DNA from: Cephalotus follicularis
Lineage: Eukaryota; Streptophyta; Magnoliopsida; Oxalidales; Cephalotaceae
Length of the DNA stretch: 64,000 bases
Reading direction: 5' to 3'
NCBI GenBank assembly: GCA_001972305.1
Contig: BDDD01001382.1
Location: 138,628-202,627 of the forward strand
Part shown: positions 36,467 to 48,717 of the stretch, in pieces
How positions within the stretch are numbered: position 1 is the stretch's first letter
Layout: each line of letters opens with the position of its first letter
Made by a program: the position numbers and the translations under genes
Notes under the pieces: generated by a model
What the model was told of the DNA's origin: nothing
What the model saw: the letters and a program-made list of their open reading frames with translations, nothing else
Database searches by the model: none

Positions 36467-37621
36467 TCCCCGAAAAATATTAGTTTTAACTAATGAAAGC
36501 GTCGCCGGTTTCTTGAAAAACATCGACGCTTAAGCTAGTAGAGTCAACACTTTGACCAACTTTGACGCTTTCTCCTGGTTTTTTGTTATCAGTGTCTATT
36601 GAGTTGCGATACGAATTGGGTTTGTATGTTGAGGTTTCAAAAGATCTGTGGTGAAGGTTAAGGTGACTCCAAGTGTGTTTTTGATTCGTTTGGGTTTGTT
36701 TTGAGTTTGAGCGGCTAAGGTACGGATTTTCTCATTCTAGGCTATCTTCGGATTTTATTAGAAAATTTCAATTTTTGCTTTTGGTGAAATAAGTATGGAT
36801 TTTATTAGAGTGAAAATATTTAGTTTTACCTTATTAATGAAGTGTGGATTCTTCGTCTTTAATTGGTATCATTCATTTTTATTGAAATGATTTTAGTATT
36901 GCTTTTAGTACGGATTTTTCATTCTTGGATGTCTCCTTTGATTTTATTTTAATAAATTCAATCTTATTTTTATAAGTACAGATAATTCTTTCATCGATAC
37001 TCTCATATTGATTTTATTAGAGTATAAATTTTGTCTTACTTTATGAATGAGTGCGGATAATTCGTCTTTGACACTATTCCTCTGTTTTCATTTGAAATGA
37101 GCTCTGTTTTTACCGTTTAATGATTAATGTACATATTTTTCTTCGTTCTCGGATTTTCGTTCGGTTTTATTGAAATGAATTCAATTATGTTTTTAGTACG
37201 GATTTATTTTTATTATTGGATATCTCTTTCGGATATATTTAAATAAATGCAAATTTTATTACTATATACATTTTAATGATTTGTGGAAGTAATTGAGCAT
37301 GACTTTCAATTACCAAAGCATGTTGATATTTTTAAATGAGCATGGCTTGCAATTTCAAAAGTATGCTGTTATTTTTATGGATATGATAATGATTTCAGAT
37401 ATGTTTGGAAAAACATCGTGTATATATATATGTGTATGTTTTGAATTGGTTTTGGAGTAAATCAATATTTTAAATGATTTTTAATAAAGTCATTATTTTT
37501 GAAATACTGAGAATATATCAGAACCACCTATGGGGGTACCATAGGCATGTCGTAGGTCTGGCATGGGGACATGACATTATCCGTAGCGGTGTGATCAGTC
37601 TACAGCGTCTCTCATTGTTTT
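36467..37621 (+). repeat. 5' LTR of E, segment 2
   Basis: Continues from 30123 without F and aligns with 61300-61900 of the 3' LTR. Donor-like TAAG/GTACGG at 36720. Very T-rich downstream, with repeated GTACGGATTTTTC-like phrases. Ends GTTTT, the target duplication of J. Confidence 0.82.
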
Positions 37622-37902
37622 TGTCACACCCCGTTTCCAAAAATAAGATATATGGTAGTGGCAATAAACATATTAATCCGGGTTACGCAATTTACGATAA
37701 AATTTAAAACTTTAAACTCATAGCGGATGCAATTAAAATAAGCTGAAACGTTAACGTAACACGCATCCGATACTACGTGTTACCAAAATACTTAATCCAG
37801 TACAATAATCTAGGTTAACTGCCCACGCAACGGAGCGTGACTAAAAACATATTAATTCTCCAACATTATAGAACCAGCAGATGCAATAAAACCTTCCAGT
37901 AC

Positions 37903-40353
37903 TGACAGGACCCGTTGCCGCTACCTCTCTCGAGGATGAGCCCTTCCCGGTGATGGCGCTCCTGCCAACAACCCTGATCTACTAACTACGCTAAAGTTAC
38001 AAAGATTGATCCTCTGACCTGTTACACGAAGACCAGACGAGGATGTCTGGGCTGGGCGCGCAACTAGCAGGGCAACCGGGGCAGAGGACTCAACTCCCCT
38101 CTTCCATAAGTCCCCAGTACAGCCTAACCAGAACTCCAAAATGCGCCGCATCACTTACGCTCGAGGAGAACACCCAAGTGCTCCTCACAGGCTCACTTAA
38201 GCTCAGGTCTACTAACGCCTGAGGACACACCTCTTCCATGGGCTTTCTCCTCCGCACTTTTCATAAAAAAACTAAACCATGCCTCAAAACGCACAACTTA
38301 ACTTAAACCACTGTAGAGTTACAACATCAAGTCATCCTCGGACCTTTGGCTTCCTTGTCTCCTCTGACCTTTTTCCGGATGACTCCTCTTAGAGTCCTTA
38401 CTCACCCATAAGCCTTATCTCCTCAACCAAGGACTACCAGCCTCCTTGGGTAAACCTTAAAACATAAAACTTACAACGTAAAACATTCATCATAACCTAA
38501 GGTAAAACTAAACCACTGACTAAAAACATCAAATACTATCTTGAAAGTACTATTAAATAACAAGTTTGTCCTCTGACTAAAACATCCTATGATAAACAAA
38601 AGAACGACATGAGCTTACTTTCTATACAAAAGGTATACTCTCGGCTACTCTATAACAAAAAGAAAGTAAAGGAACCCAAATGAATGCCCAATGCTATACA
38701 ATGCTAGACGTCTGGTCCGCGTCATCCAAGATGCCGAGGTCAAAAAGCTACCTTCCTGAGCTTGCTAAGTATTGGTCTGGAGGATCTCCTCCTCCTCATG
38801 ATAGGTCCTCTACAAAGGAATCTCTGAGGGGATTAGTCTAACTGACTAAGTGAATGAGAACAAAACATCCTCTGGTACGTTCTTTAAAATGAATGTGCTG
38901 AAAGAAGACATGCCATCAACATGATTAAGGATCCCTACTGGGGAAAAACAAAGTATACAAACAAAATGTCATGGCTCACGTCTAAGGAAACACTCAAAGG
39001 ACATGAAAGAAAATCTTACTTTTTACTCTGCTTAACTATTGCTCCAAGATACTTACAAAGCTGAAGAAAACTTGATATAAAACAAAGACTTGCTGAAGTG
39101 CTCTGGAAGAGGATCCAACTTGGCCTAAAGTGCCAAGAAGGATGAACTAACTTGTAACTTACTTTTCTTTGTTAAGCTTTGCTTTACTGTTTACATAATA
39201 TGCTTGCCAACTTATAGTGGCGTTGAGTTGAGCTGATCTTGGTCGAAGCCTACTTGGCAATATCTACTGAGACCCCATGGTTCTCCTCCGAGCTTGCTAT
39301 TTTCTTTGCTTTACTTACTTAACTGAGCTGAAGGCATGACTGCCGAGGATAAAGTCCTCCTCTACAAGACTTACTGAAAGGCTCTAATCTCTACTCTGGC
39401 CACTTAGCTCTGCTGTACTCAAACCCTAAACACCATCATAGACAATAGTGTAAAGGAGACCAAGGTAGGACCTGGGGACAGTCTCACTCGGCTTCCCATC
39501 ATAGAAAATAGTAGTCCGAGGAGGTTGGAGCTATGTACATAGTGTTCGGCTGCACTAAAACCCTAAACACCATCATAGACAATAGTGTAAAGGAGATCCA
39601 GGTAAGACCTAGGGGTAGACTCGCTCGACTTCCCATCATAGACAATAGTAGGCCAAGGAGTGGGGTTGAGCACGTACACGTTACCTTATCTGGAAAGTGA
39701 CTAAATCAGTTAGAAGAAATATGAGCTCTAGTGCTCAAAAACTCTCTCTCTCTCTCCTCTGTCAAGGAAAACATACAAAGGGTGCTAGTGAAACAATTTC
39801 CCATTAGAAAACTCTCATTATACTGGAATTGAAAACTGAAAGAGTTATCAAGAAACATCATGAAACAACCGCTAATATAGAAAGGATGTCCCACTCACAG
39901 TTCTTGGTTGCGTTCTTTACTGACTTCCTTTGATGAGAACTTCTCTTTTTTCTCCTCATTTGCTACTGCGCCTGACTGCTCCTCCCCTAAGCTTGGAAAA
40001 GCTTCCAACTGTTGCTCTCCTCCCTCCCGTGAAAGACAAGGAAGAAGAAGAAGAACTAGAGCTCTCTCTCTCTCTCTAACCTACTGAAGCTAAGGGAAAA
40101 ACCAACCCCAAAAATATCTCTTGTTAAACCCAACTTAAGCCATCATTTTACCTTGGGACTTGGAATCTTCCTCAACAAGCTTTGCTCTTAAGTCCTCCAA
40201 CTATTACTAATCACACTTTACATTTGGGTTTATAACAAAATCATCACTTAAACTTTCTTTTAAACTCAATTAAGTCCAAAGCCCATAAAAATAAAAATTA
40301 TACACCACATAAAAGTTTTTCTTAGACTCTAAAAACAGCTTCGGGGCATTACA
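37903..40353 (-). mobile_element. Solo LTR L, inserted in J
   Basis: AGTAC at 37898-37902 and 40354-40358. 2451 bp, minus-strand start TGTAATGCCCCG, end CCTGTCA. A family different from the others: no GTCGAC array seen, no coding sequence. It has a tandem repeat at 39420-39665. Confidence 0.85.
39420..39665. repeat. Tandem duplication in LTR L
   Basis: Two units of roughly 130 bp, each with AACACCATCATAGACAATAG and a second CCCATCATAGA phrase. Confidence 0.8.
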
Positions 40354-41410
40354 AGTACGATAAACATTGTTCCATGCATATAAAACATTATCCAATGGGT
40401 TTACAGTAACAACATAATAATCCCCAAAAGAAGAACACTTGCATCATTATTACAACATAGATCTTCTCCAGGCATGTCCATAGCTATCCCGCATCATCAA
40501 TCTGAAATTTTAGGGGGTTAGCTTTTGTCCTCACTCGGCTAAGATATATATATACAGTTCGGGATCAAAATAATGTATGTCATGAATGTATGCATGGTGA
40601 TGCAGTACGGTATAGATAGCAGTATATATATATATATATATTCACAGTACAGGTGCAACCCGGCCAGGGCTACATCAACACGATAAACAATAATGTCCGC
40701 ATAGGACCAGGCAATAGAAGCAATATGTACGAGATCGTCGCCAACTCCTGGCACCAACGTCGCACACTCATACTTCGGCCCCAACTCCGGACGTCACGAA
40801 GCATGTCAACAGTACAGGTTACTTAGCAAGGTGGCTAAGCAATCACTATGAGTTCCCCAGCCATCTCCTGGCACCTAGGGTCAACCCGCCACTAGCCAAC
40901 CATGGCAACTCCACTACGCAGCTAGTACGGCAATAGTAACAAGCACAGTACAAGTCGAGCAATTCATAAAAGTAATTACTTGATCAAATATATACGTTCA
41001 ATATATATAAAGATCCATTTCTCCAAGTCATTTAGAAAAATTATAATACTTTGAAATAATACTTTTCCTTTATATAAGAAATCTCATAAACAGTTCGCAA
41101 GCGTTGGAGATACTTCCCCAGTTATTCGAAAATATACATTTAGTCAAATATAAATTTTCTCTGTATAGAACTTTTAAACAGTTCATAAACATTGGAAAAT
41201 ACTTTCCCAGTCATTCGAAAATATACAATTAGTCAATATACATTTTCGTACAAAATAATGATTTATTTAAAATCATGCAGTATCTCTAAAACACATTTAG
41301 AAAACCAACTACATTGCAATTCACAGTACAATCAATAGGTTAAAATGCAATGCAAACGCATGCTCATATGCATCTAGGCTCAATTCAGTTTAAAGCACGT
41401 CAATCACTGT

Positions 41411-41680
41411 GACAGTCGACTGTCTCTCAAACCAGTCGGCTGTTTCCTTCGACAGTCGACTGCTTTCTTTAGTAGTCGGCTGTTTTGGGCGAGCAGTACA
41501 TGCGTAGTCGGCTATTTTCCTTCAACTGTCGACTGTTTCTACGAACAGTACACTAAACCATCCAAAAATGCATTCCCGCTATTTCCTGGGTAGAATAGCA
41601 CATGCACAGCCGACTGGTATCCATTAAGAGTCGGCTGTATACGTTGAACAGTTCGCTATTTAACTGCAACAGTTGGCTAT
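41411..41680. repeat. GTCGAC-core array, CAGTCGACTG arms (LTR J)
   Basis: Follows the same ATGCATCTAGG-type anchor as the array in solo LTR A2 (53553 onward), but with CAGTCGACTG/CAGTCGGCTG sites in place of GACGTC-armed sites. Confidence 0.82.
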
Positions 41681-42717
41681 TCTGGGCAAGCTGTAGCATG
41701 CAAATCAATCTATCTAACCAAACGGATTATTGCAAGCTCAACAACGGTATTCATGTAACAAAATATCATAAAGGATCATCACATCATTCATATAACATGA
41801 CATGGTTCATGTATTTTATCGGATGGACCATTACCATGATTGAATTCAAATCAAGATTCCTTAATTCATGTAATCATGCATATCATCAATGAACAGTCAT
41901 TAATTTTGAACTCAAACTTGCATGTATATTCACCCCTACCTTTTGATTCCAAGTTAGGAATCTAAAAGTCCACCTCTTTTAGTCTGATCAATAGCTTCCC
42001 CAAGCTCCCCAGGTCTGGTTTGCAAGCCCAGATTCGAGCTCCAAGTTCCAAATTCCAAGCTTCTCTCTTGGTTCAACAATGGAGGAAAGCTTCCTCACTT
42101 TTCTATCACTGTTCTTCATAGTGTTTCCTCTCTAAATTCTTTCTGGGTTTCTCTTTCACAGGTGCTGGGCGAGAGAGAGAGATGAGGGGAGTGTTTATGC
42201 AAGTTATCTTTCCTCTCTTTCCCTCCCAACCCATTTTGCATGTCCAGGTGCCATTCTCTTTCCCTTCTCTCAACGTGCATGCGCCACATGCCCATTTCTT
42301 CCATAAATTCGGTCTGGATTGCATGCAGGTGGTGTCTCTTTTCCCTCCATGGGCTGCATGATGCAAATGTGGCATTCATTTCCTTCCTGTCAGTCGTTGC
42401 ATGTGATTCCCTCATATGTTGCTCGAACAAAGCATCATCCAGTCGACTGTTCTTATCCAACAGTCGGCTGCCCACTTAAAGTGGTCCAGTCGACTGTTTT
42501 CATAAACAGTCGGCTGCCACCCAGTCAACTGTTTCCAAAATAGTCGGCTGTTTGAGTACGCCTTCTCTGAAATTCAACTTAGCACAATATTCTTAATACT
42601 TTTCACTCGAGATGTAATATACCAAGATGGAAAATCATAATTCTCATTTATTCATGATGAAATTACATTGGGAATTATGATAATACCTTTAACAAAAATC
42701 CCAAGCGTTATAGTTTT

Positions 42718-42873
42718 ATGGATCAAATTTTTGATCACATGAGTGTGATATTCGGATAGAGGCGTATGGGCCAGCCCTAGGAAAAATATTATTGGATTCG
42801 GATTCTTGGAATTGATTATGTAGTGTCGTACACGTCGTTCAATCGGGCATGTGGATTATGTAGGATCCCTTGC

Positions 42874-42919
<46 letters not shown>

Positions 42920-42965
42920 CATAAATTTCTAGAAAAATATATATACATTTCCAAAGAAGTGTTTG

Positions 42966-43002
<37 letters not shown>

Positions 43003-43594
43003 TAGAAAATATATATAACTTTTCCAAAGAAGTGTTTCATACTGAGATATGCAATACGATTTAAATATATATATATCTGTGTGTGTGTGTGTGTGTTTGA
43101 CATCAACACCATTTGAATTGCATAAATATAGTTCATTTATGAATTGTTCTATTTTCGTAAAAGATTCGTACTGTTATGTTTCGTAATTATTTTGTTTCAT
43201 AACTATTTTGTTTCGTAAACTTTTTTGTTTCGTAAATTGTTTTATTATTTTATATCCGTTATGAGGTTTGCTCAGCTGTGTTTTTGTTTTTCATGCGGCA
43301 GATATTCAGGGACATCAGGGGCAAGTGTGATGAGAGAAACACCTTGGGCTTGAGGATCACTTAGGAGTTGATTTCTTTTATTAATGTTATGGTTATGTTT
43401 GGAACTTGGAGATTTAGTTCTATTTAAACAGTATTTGATTTTGAAATAGATTTTTTTTATCTTGAACAAGTATCTTAGTGATTGGATATTTTGAATAAAG
43501 ATAAAGATATTTTGACATGTTTCTGTAGTTCAGTTTTGTGTGACATCTCGATCCCGAATCGGGGTGTTCCCGGTTCTGAATCGGGGGTGTTACA
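42718..43594 (+). repeat. 5' LTR of E, segment 3 (LTR 3' end)
   Basis: Ends TCGGGGGTGTTACA at 43594. Contains (TA)n tracts, a (TG)n tract, the hairpin region near 43265-43300 and acceptor-like CAG 43299-43301. Confidence 0.85.
42871..43100. repeat. (TA)n and (TG)n microsatellites
   Basis: Long (TA)n near 42873-42916 and 42968-43000, a short one near 43060, and (TG)n at 43078-43097. Confidence 0.9.
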
Positions 43595-43598
43595 GTTA

Positions 43599-43610
43599 TG
43601 GTATCAGAGA
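43599..43610 (+). other. Primer-binding site of element E
   Basis: TGGTATCAGAGA, four bases after the LTR end. One mismatch to the iMet-type site at the last base. Confidence 0.85.
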
Positions 43611-43729
43611 ATAGGTTTTCGTTCCTTAGAAAGCCTATCTAGGTTTAACCTATGAGATGGGTACAAATTGGGTTAGGGCTATTCCTTAATAGTCATTTCG
43701 GTATGTCTTTGTTTCAGTTTACTTCGCAG

Positions 43730-44183
43730 ATGGCACGTCGAGGCGGACAGCCAAGGAACGTTAATCGGGAAGCTGAGCCAGCTGTTGTACAAGAGGGTGT
43801 ACGGAATGAGCTGACTTTGGATGAGCCGGTAAGGCAAGCTATTGCAGAGGCTATTCCTCAAGCGATGACCCAAGTGATCCAAGCCATGCAATAGTAGAAT
43901 CTAGATCAAGAGTGGCAAGGAAATGTGGCTGAAGAAAATGTGTGGGTAAACACACAGATTGATGAAAGAGCGGAGGATCGGCCCGATATTTTGGTACACA
44001 TCTGGTTAGAAAGGTTCAAAAAACATAGGCCTCAGGCATTCAGTTCAGCATCGACTCCTGTAGATTCTGAATATTGGATAGCCCATATGGAGAAGATTTT
44101 TGGAGTACTAGGGTGTAGTGATATTATAAAAGTGAAGTTGGCTGCCTACTAGTTGGAAATGGATGCTCAACGTTGGTGGAAGA
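43730..44183 (+). pseudogene. Element E gag, N-terminal and capsid part
   Basis: I choose the Met at 43730 (MARRGGQPRNVNRE) as start, since the in-frame Met at 43652 lies close to the PBS in leader sequence. The frame has TAG TAG at 43892-43897 and TAG at 44150-44152, all plausible CAG decay. Between them it reads the gag core: AHMEKIFGVLGCSD, then LAAY and LEMDAQRWWK. It breaks exactly at WWK, where K is inserted, and resumes at 59404. The protein would be the capsid-forming gag of a gypsy lineage different from A/D. Confidence 0.85.
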
Positions 44184-45111
44184 TGTAATACCCAGGTACG
44201 ATTTTGCAGAAGATTCTCTTTATCATCTGTTTCTTAAAGCCTGGTTTGGGTTTATTATTTCCTTGAAGCCATTTGGAACTCCTCTCTTGTGCAATGTTAA
44301 GGCCCAAAAGTGGCGTTATTGGGAAGATTCATTTATTTTTACTAACCCCACATGTGAAGCTTACAAGGGAAGCTAACCAATTCCAATGTGACAAGACGTC
44401 TGTCAGGGAGAGTGTGTGAAATTATATATCTGGCACCTTGGGCAGAAGGAAGAAAGAGAAGAAGAAGTCTATGAGAAAAGAGAAGAAGAAGTCTGTAGGA
44501 AGTCTAGAGGGGGGGTGAATAGACTTATAAAAATTAACTAGCAATATTCCTAGAAACAAATTAAACACACTCACACAATTGCAGAAATTTAAAGAGTGTA
44601 GGGTTGAGAGAGTTGCAAACAAATATATAGTGGTTCAGCAAACTGCCTACGTCCACTCCCCAAGGCCTCCCATTGAGTATTTCACTAGTGTACCCCAATC
44701 CGGGCTTGAAACTCCAACCGAGCTTCAAAGACTTTCGCTCCAACCAAGCGAAATACAAGTTTGCTCCTTTTGAGCTATACAAGAGACAACCTCTCTTGTT
44801 TACAAGAAATTTAGTGTTTAAAGGTATTACAAATTCTCAACAAATTTGTTTACAATTTTCAACAAATTTGTTTACAATTTTAGCTCAAATCTCACAAAGC
44901 TTCTAATGATAGAGAATGTAAATGGTGAAGGCTTTGTATTATGTGATATTGCTTCTTGATGATCTCTTTTGGTGTTAAGAGAGTTTGGAATTGTGCTTGA
45001 GTTAGCTTGAATGAATATTCACTTTGATTGCAAGAGATGCTTTGAAGAATGCTCCACTTTGGCTTATAAACCAGTGCTCCAACGGATCTATTTTTGAAAA
45101 TCTGGCACAAT

Positions 45112-45604
45112 CCAGTCGGCTAGATTTCCTGGGCAGTCAGCTAGAGTTGATGGTGCAAATGTCAAATATAGCCATTGGATTAAGGTAGTCGGCTGCTTCC
45201 TCTGGGTAGTCGGCTGGTGGAGCTTGACAGTCGGCTGGTGCTCTGTTCTAGTCGGCTGGTTGAGGTAAATTGGACTTCCTAAAAGCTACTGCCAAATGTT
45301 GCACAATTGGTGACAGTCGGCTGGATATGTTGGCAGTCGACTGGTTGCCCTTGGCAGTCGACTGGTGTCCTGCTTCAGTCGGCTGGATGAGGTGGTGTGA
45401 AGTTCCAAAACCTACTGCCTGAATTTGACACCCTTGGCAGTCGACTGGATCTCCTTGGCAGTTGGCTGTTTTGTCCTGGCAGTCGACTGCTGTGTTGTGT
45501 ACCTGCAGTTCCTGGGTTTCCTTCAAGAACCAGTCGATTGTTTAATCAAAACAGTCGACGACTCAACCATGGCAGTCGGCTGCCCAACCTAGGCAGACGG
45601 TTGG
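45112..45604. repeat. GTCGAC/GTCGGC array, CAGTC arms (LTR M)
   Basis: About fifteen sites. Most are CAGTCGGCTG, with about five CAGTCGACTG. Confidence 0.85.
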
Positions 45605-45996
45605 ATTCCCCTGTATCTGCAGAAATAGCCTTTTGCACACTTTGGACATAAAATCAAGTGACTATATGAATTGATAGTTCAGAGAATTATGCATACAAGT
45701 ATTATATGTTTGTTAATCATCCAAATAACACATGTTAAGACAATTAACGATGTGGCAAATGTGATGACCCGAATTTTCAGTAAAGATATTAATTATGGAA
45801 AGATGATTGCTATTGTGTAGTTGGCAAATATTTCAAGGGACCCGTAGTATGACCCTACGCTCGGGGAGTACGGGGGTTCCGCTCCCCGGTGAGCAAACGG
45901 GGGGTCCCGCTACCCGGATAGGGGGGTAGGGGTTCGGGGGGGCAGCGCCCCCCGAAGAAAATTTTATTTGGCTAAGTGTTGAGAAGGAAAACTTTC

Positions 45997-46334
45997 TAAA
46001 GCGCCGACAGTCCCAGTTAAAGCGTCGACGCGTTGGTAGTAACAGTCAACGCTTACACCCCTTCTATCTACGCTTTAAACAAGTGCAAGGGAAAATTGGA
46101 CAAAGCCCTCACACCGTCGACGCTTAGGGATAAAGAGTCGACGCTTTGGGCAACGGTCAATGCTTTAAATGTAAAAGTCGACGCTTCGAGATCAATTATT
46201 GAGGTTGACCTGGAGGAGACTTAAAGCGGCGACGCTTTGTAGGAAAGCGTCAGCGCTTTAGTCGGGATATAAGTTGAAGAACTCAGTGTAAGGCCGTGAT
46301 CATCGACGATTAGAGATAAAGAGTCGACGCTTTG
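45997..46334. repeat. GTCGAC-core array, AAAGCGTC arms (LTR B1)
   Basis: Sites of AAAGCGTCGACGCGTT and AGAGTCGACGCTTTG type, about 220 bp or more upstream of the TATA box. Confidence 0.85.
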
Positions 46335-46556
46335 CCCTGTGTCAGGTGCATAATTCTAGCTTTTTACCCCGTTTCGAAGGAATTAAATGGATCGAGGGAC
46401 ACGTGTCAAGCAAGGGATGCAAGACTGATGATATTTTGCTAGAATAGGGCAGGTGGCATCAGCTGAATTGATTGAATTTAATCACATGGAGGCAAGCTCA
46501 CATGGGTGAAGTCATGGATGACACCATGCAAGCTTGGCCTCCAAGTTTGCCTCTCC

Positions 46557-46563
46557 TATATAT
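46557..46563 (+). promoter_or_regulatory. TATA box of LTR B1
   Basis: TATATAT after a conserved GAGGCAAGCTCACATGGGTG block. The same arrangement occurs in B2 at 49880-49886 and, as TATTTAA, in B0 at 14081-14087. Confidence 0.55.
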
Positions 46564-47059
46564 GTGTGTGCATTCTCATCTGAGAAGAGGGTTTGTTTCT
46601 GCTGAGTTTGGAGAGGATAATTCGTGGGAGAGAAGAAGAGAAGGAGATCAAGTGAGGTAAGGAGATTCTATACCCATTTATGTCAAAGCTACCTCTGTTT
46701 TACTTCAAAATTATGCAGCAGATAGTTTTATTAAAATCTTGCTCATTTCTTGATGAAATTTCGAATGGTTTAATGTTTTGAAAACCTTAAGATGTCTTAT
46801 GTTTTATGCATCTCGAAATTCTATCGAATTCTTGATGAAAAGGCATGTTTTCTTCTACTGCTCAGGTCCTATTTTTAAAAGGAAATTGCAACTTTAAAAA
46901 TTCATTACAGCTTCGTTTCTCAATGGAATTTTATGATTTTTATCTCTATAGATTCATTGAGATGTCTACTTTAACTTTTATGTTTTAAGTTTTCTATGAA
47001 AGTGATTATTTCTATATGAAATATCTATTTTAGAAAAGTTATGCGATATTATTTTCTAA

Positions 47060-47360
47060 AGGGTTTTGAGTTAATTATTCAAAGTGATGAGAAATGTTTT
47101 ATGATTGTGAAATGAAATGAAATGAAGGTTTATACATGAGAAACCAGTTTTAGAAAGGCTTTACAATGATGTTTTATGAATGCTTGGGCTGATCACTCGA
47201 GGTATTAAGAAAGATTTTATGAAATGATTTTATGAATGCATTTGAGTTAACTACTCAAATGAAGAGAAATGTTTTATGAATGCATTTGAGTTAATTACTC
47301 AAGTGAAGAGAAATGTTTTAATGTTATGAATGCTTTGAGCTGGTCACTCAAAGTATTAAG
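47060..47360 (+). repeat. Repeated hairpin cassettes in LTR B1
   Basis: Five or so units with TTTGAG...CTCAAA inverted repeats (for example ATTTGAGTTAATTACTC), separated by GAAATGTTTTATGA-type spacers. Related units occur at 14800-14900 and 50400-50620. Confidence 0.8.
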
Positions 47361-48717
47361 AAATGTTTTATGAAATGTTTTATGAAATGAATGAACAACT
47401 ACTGGATTGTGATCCAGTGAGGATTAATCTCGTAAAGATTATTGAATGAACCAAGAGAAAGAATCCGATATGGATTAATGTTAATGGAGCGTAAAGTGCT
47501 CTCGGACATGCATGTGATGTAAGGATAGTAGTCGGGGAGTGCAAAATACCCCGGTGAAGAGGTGTAAAGGGTTCATTAGAGATTCACGACCACCAAGTTT
47601 TATGAAATGTTCTATTTCATGAGATATGAACAGAAAAAGGGTTTTAAAGATGTTTTGCTTATGAATGTGAAGAAAATGATTTTACTGATGTTTTCAAGTA
47701 TGGCTGTGATATAAGCCAAAAGAAGGTAGATTGGAAAACGTTTTTTATTGTTTTCAAGTATGATGGTTATATATATACCAGAAAATGTATGCTTTTAGAA
47801 ATGTTCTGGTTTTATAAAACTAGAAGATGATTTTCAAAGATATTATGAAATGTATGATGAGTTAAATGTTTTGATATAAACTATCAAAAATAATGGACTT
47901 CGATAACGTTTTATGACTATGCTTCTTATTGGGCTCTTTAAAGCTCGCTCTTTTCAATGTCTTGTTTTTAAACAAATCTTCCAGGAAATGTTGAACGTGA
48001 AGTTGCGAGCTTTAGTGGAAGTTCGCGAAAGAAGAGTAAGGAAAGAAAGTATGATATGCTATGAAGTTATGTTTTAATGTCATGTGTTAATATTTTCCGT
48101 TGGGAAATGTTTTATGATAAACGATGTATAGATGTGAAAGTAAGGAAATGAATGCTATAGGTTATGATGTTTTTATGTAAGATGATGATATCAAAGGTTA
48201 TTGAACATACTTGAGTGTATGAGATGTTAATGATAAAGGCAAGTATATGATTGTTTTATGATGTTATAAGTTTATGTTTTCTGCTGTGAAAGGTTACATG
48301 TTAAGTGATGTACCCATGTAAAGGTATTAGAAACGATCATGATAATGAGAATATGACATTTTGAAATTGGTGTTTCAAAGATGTAAGCATATGTGATCCT
48401 GTGAAGTTATTGAGTAATAATGTTAGATTTTAAATCTAAGTTAAGATTATATGATATGAAATGGATCGTTACATGATTAAATGATTTGACGGTCAAAGGT
48501 CACACCCACGTAACGCATCGATCTTCGTAGCTCGCTTTGAGCATAAAGCGGACTCCGATCGGGGGCGCTACAGCAAAGGCCAACAAAGTCTGTGAGAAAA
48601 AAAATATGAAGGAGAAGATGAGAGAAGGAAATATATATGACCAGTTTGTGCCATGGGTTATGGTTAAAGTCATCCCAGTCTCTTGTAATGGCTCGGGTTC
48701 GGGATTGGGTCGTTACA

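Larger units (their letters stand above)
37622..42712 (-). mobile_element. Solo LTR J (A-related), split by L
   Basis: GTTTT at 37617-37621 and 42713-42717. TGTCACACCCCG at the left; the right end is mutated to GCGTTATA. About 2.64 kb without L. GTCGAC arrays with CAGTCGACTG/CAGTCGGCTG arms at 41411-41680 and 42438-42552. The conserved TTAGC...GGCTAA hairpin region is at about 40510-40535. Confidence 0.87.
45760..48572 (+). mobile_element. Solo LTR B1
   Basis: GCAAA at 45755-45759 and 48573-48577. 2813 bp, TGTGATGACCC to GGGGGCGCTACA. GTCGAC array (45997-46334), TATATAT (46557), donor-like GAG/GTAAGG (46657), repeated small hairpins (47060-47360), acceptor-like TTCCAG (47984). Confidence 0.9.
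44494..48585. mobile_element. Solo LTR M (unclassified), split by B1
   Basis: AAGTC at 44489-44493 and 48586-48590. Ends TGTAGGAAGTC and GGCCAACA. About 1.27 kb without B1. Contains TCTAGAGGGGGGGTGAATAG near the start, GTGGACGTAGGC-type sequence on the minus strand, and a large array of CAGTCGGCTG/CAGTCGACTG sites. Possibly copia-derived; class and orientation not settled. Confidence 0.7.

Noticed and set aside
40750..40900. A structured RNA gene suggested by conserved CAACTCCTGG and TCCTGGCACCTAGG phrases
   Set aside because: The same phrases recur in A, A2, J and H at fixed LTR positions, so they are LTR family sequence. No tRNA or other ncRNA fold recognised.
43652..43729. Upstream Met as start of E gag
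   Set aside because: In frame, but too close to the PBS and without the basic gag N terminus. The Met at 43730 fits better.
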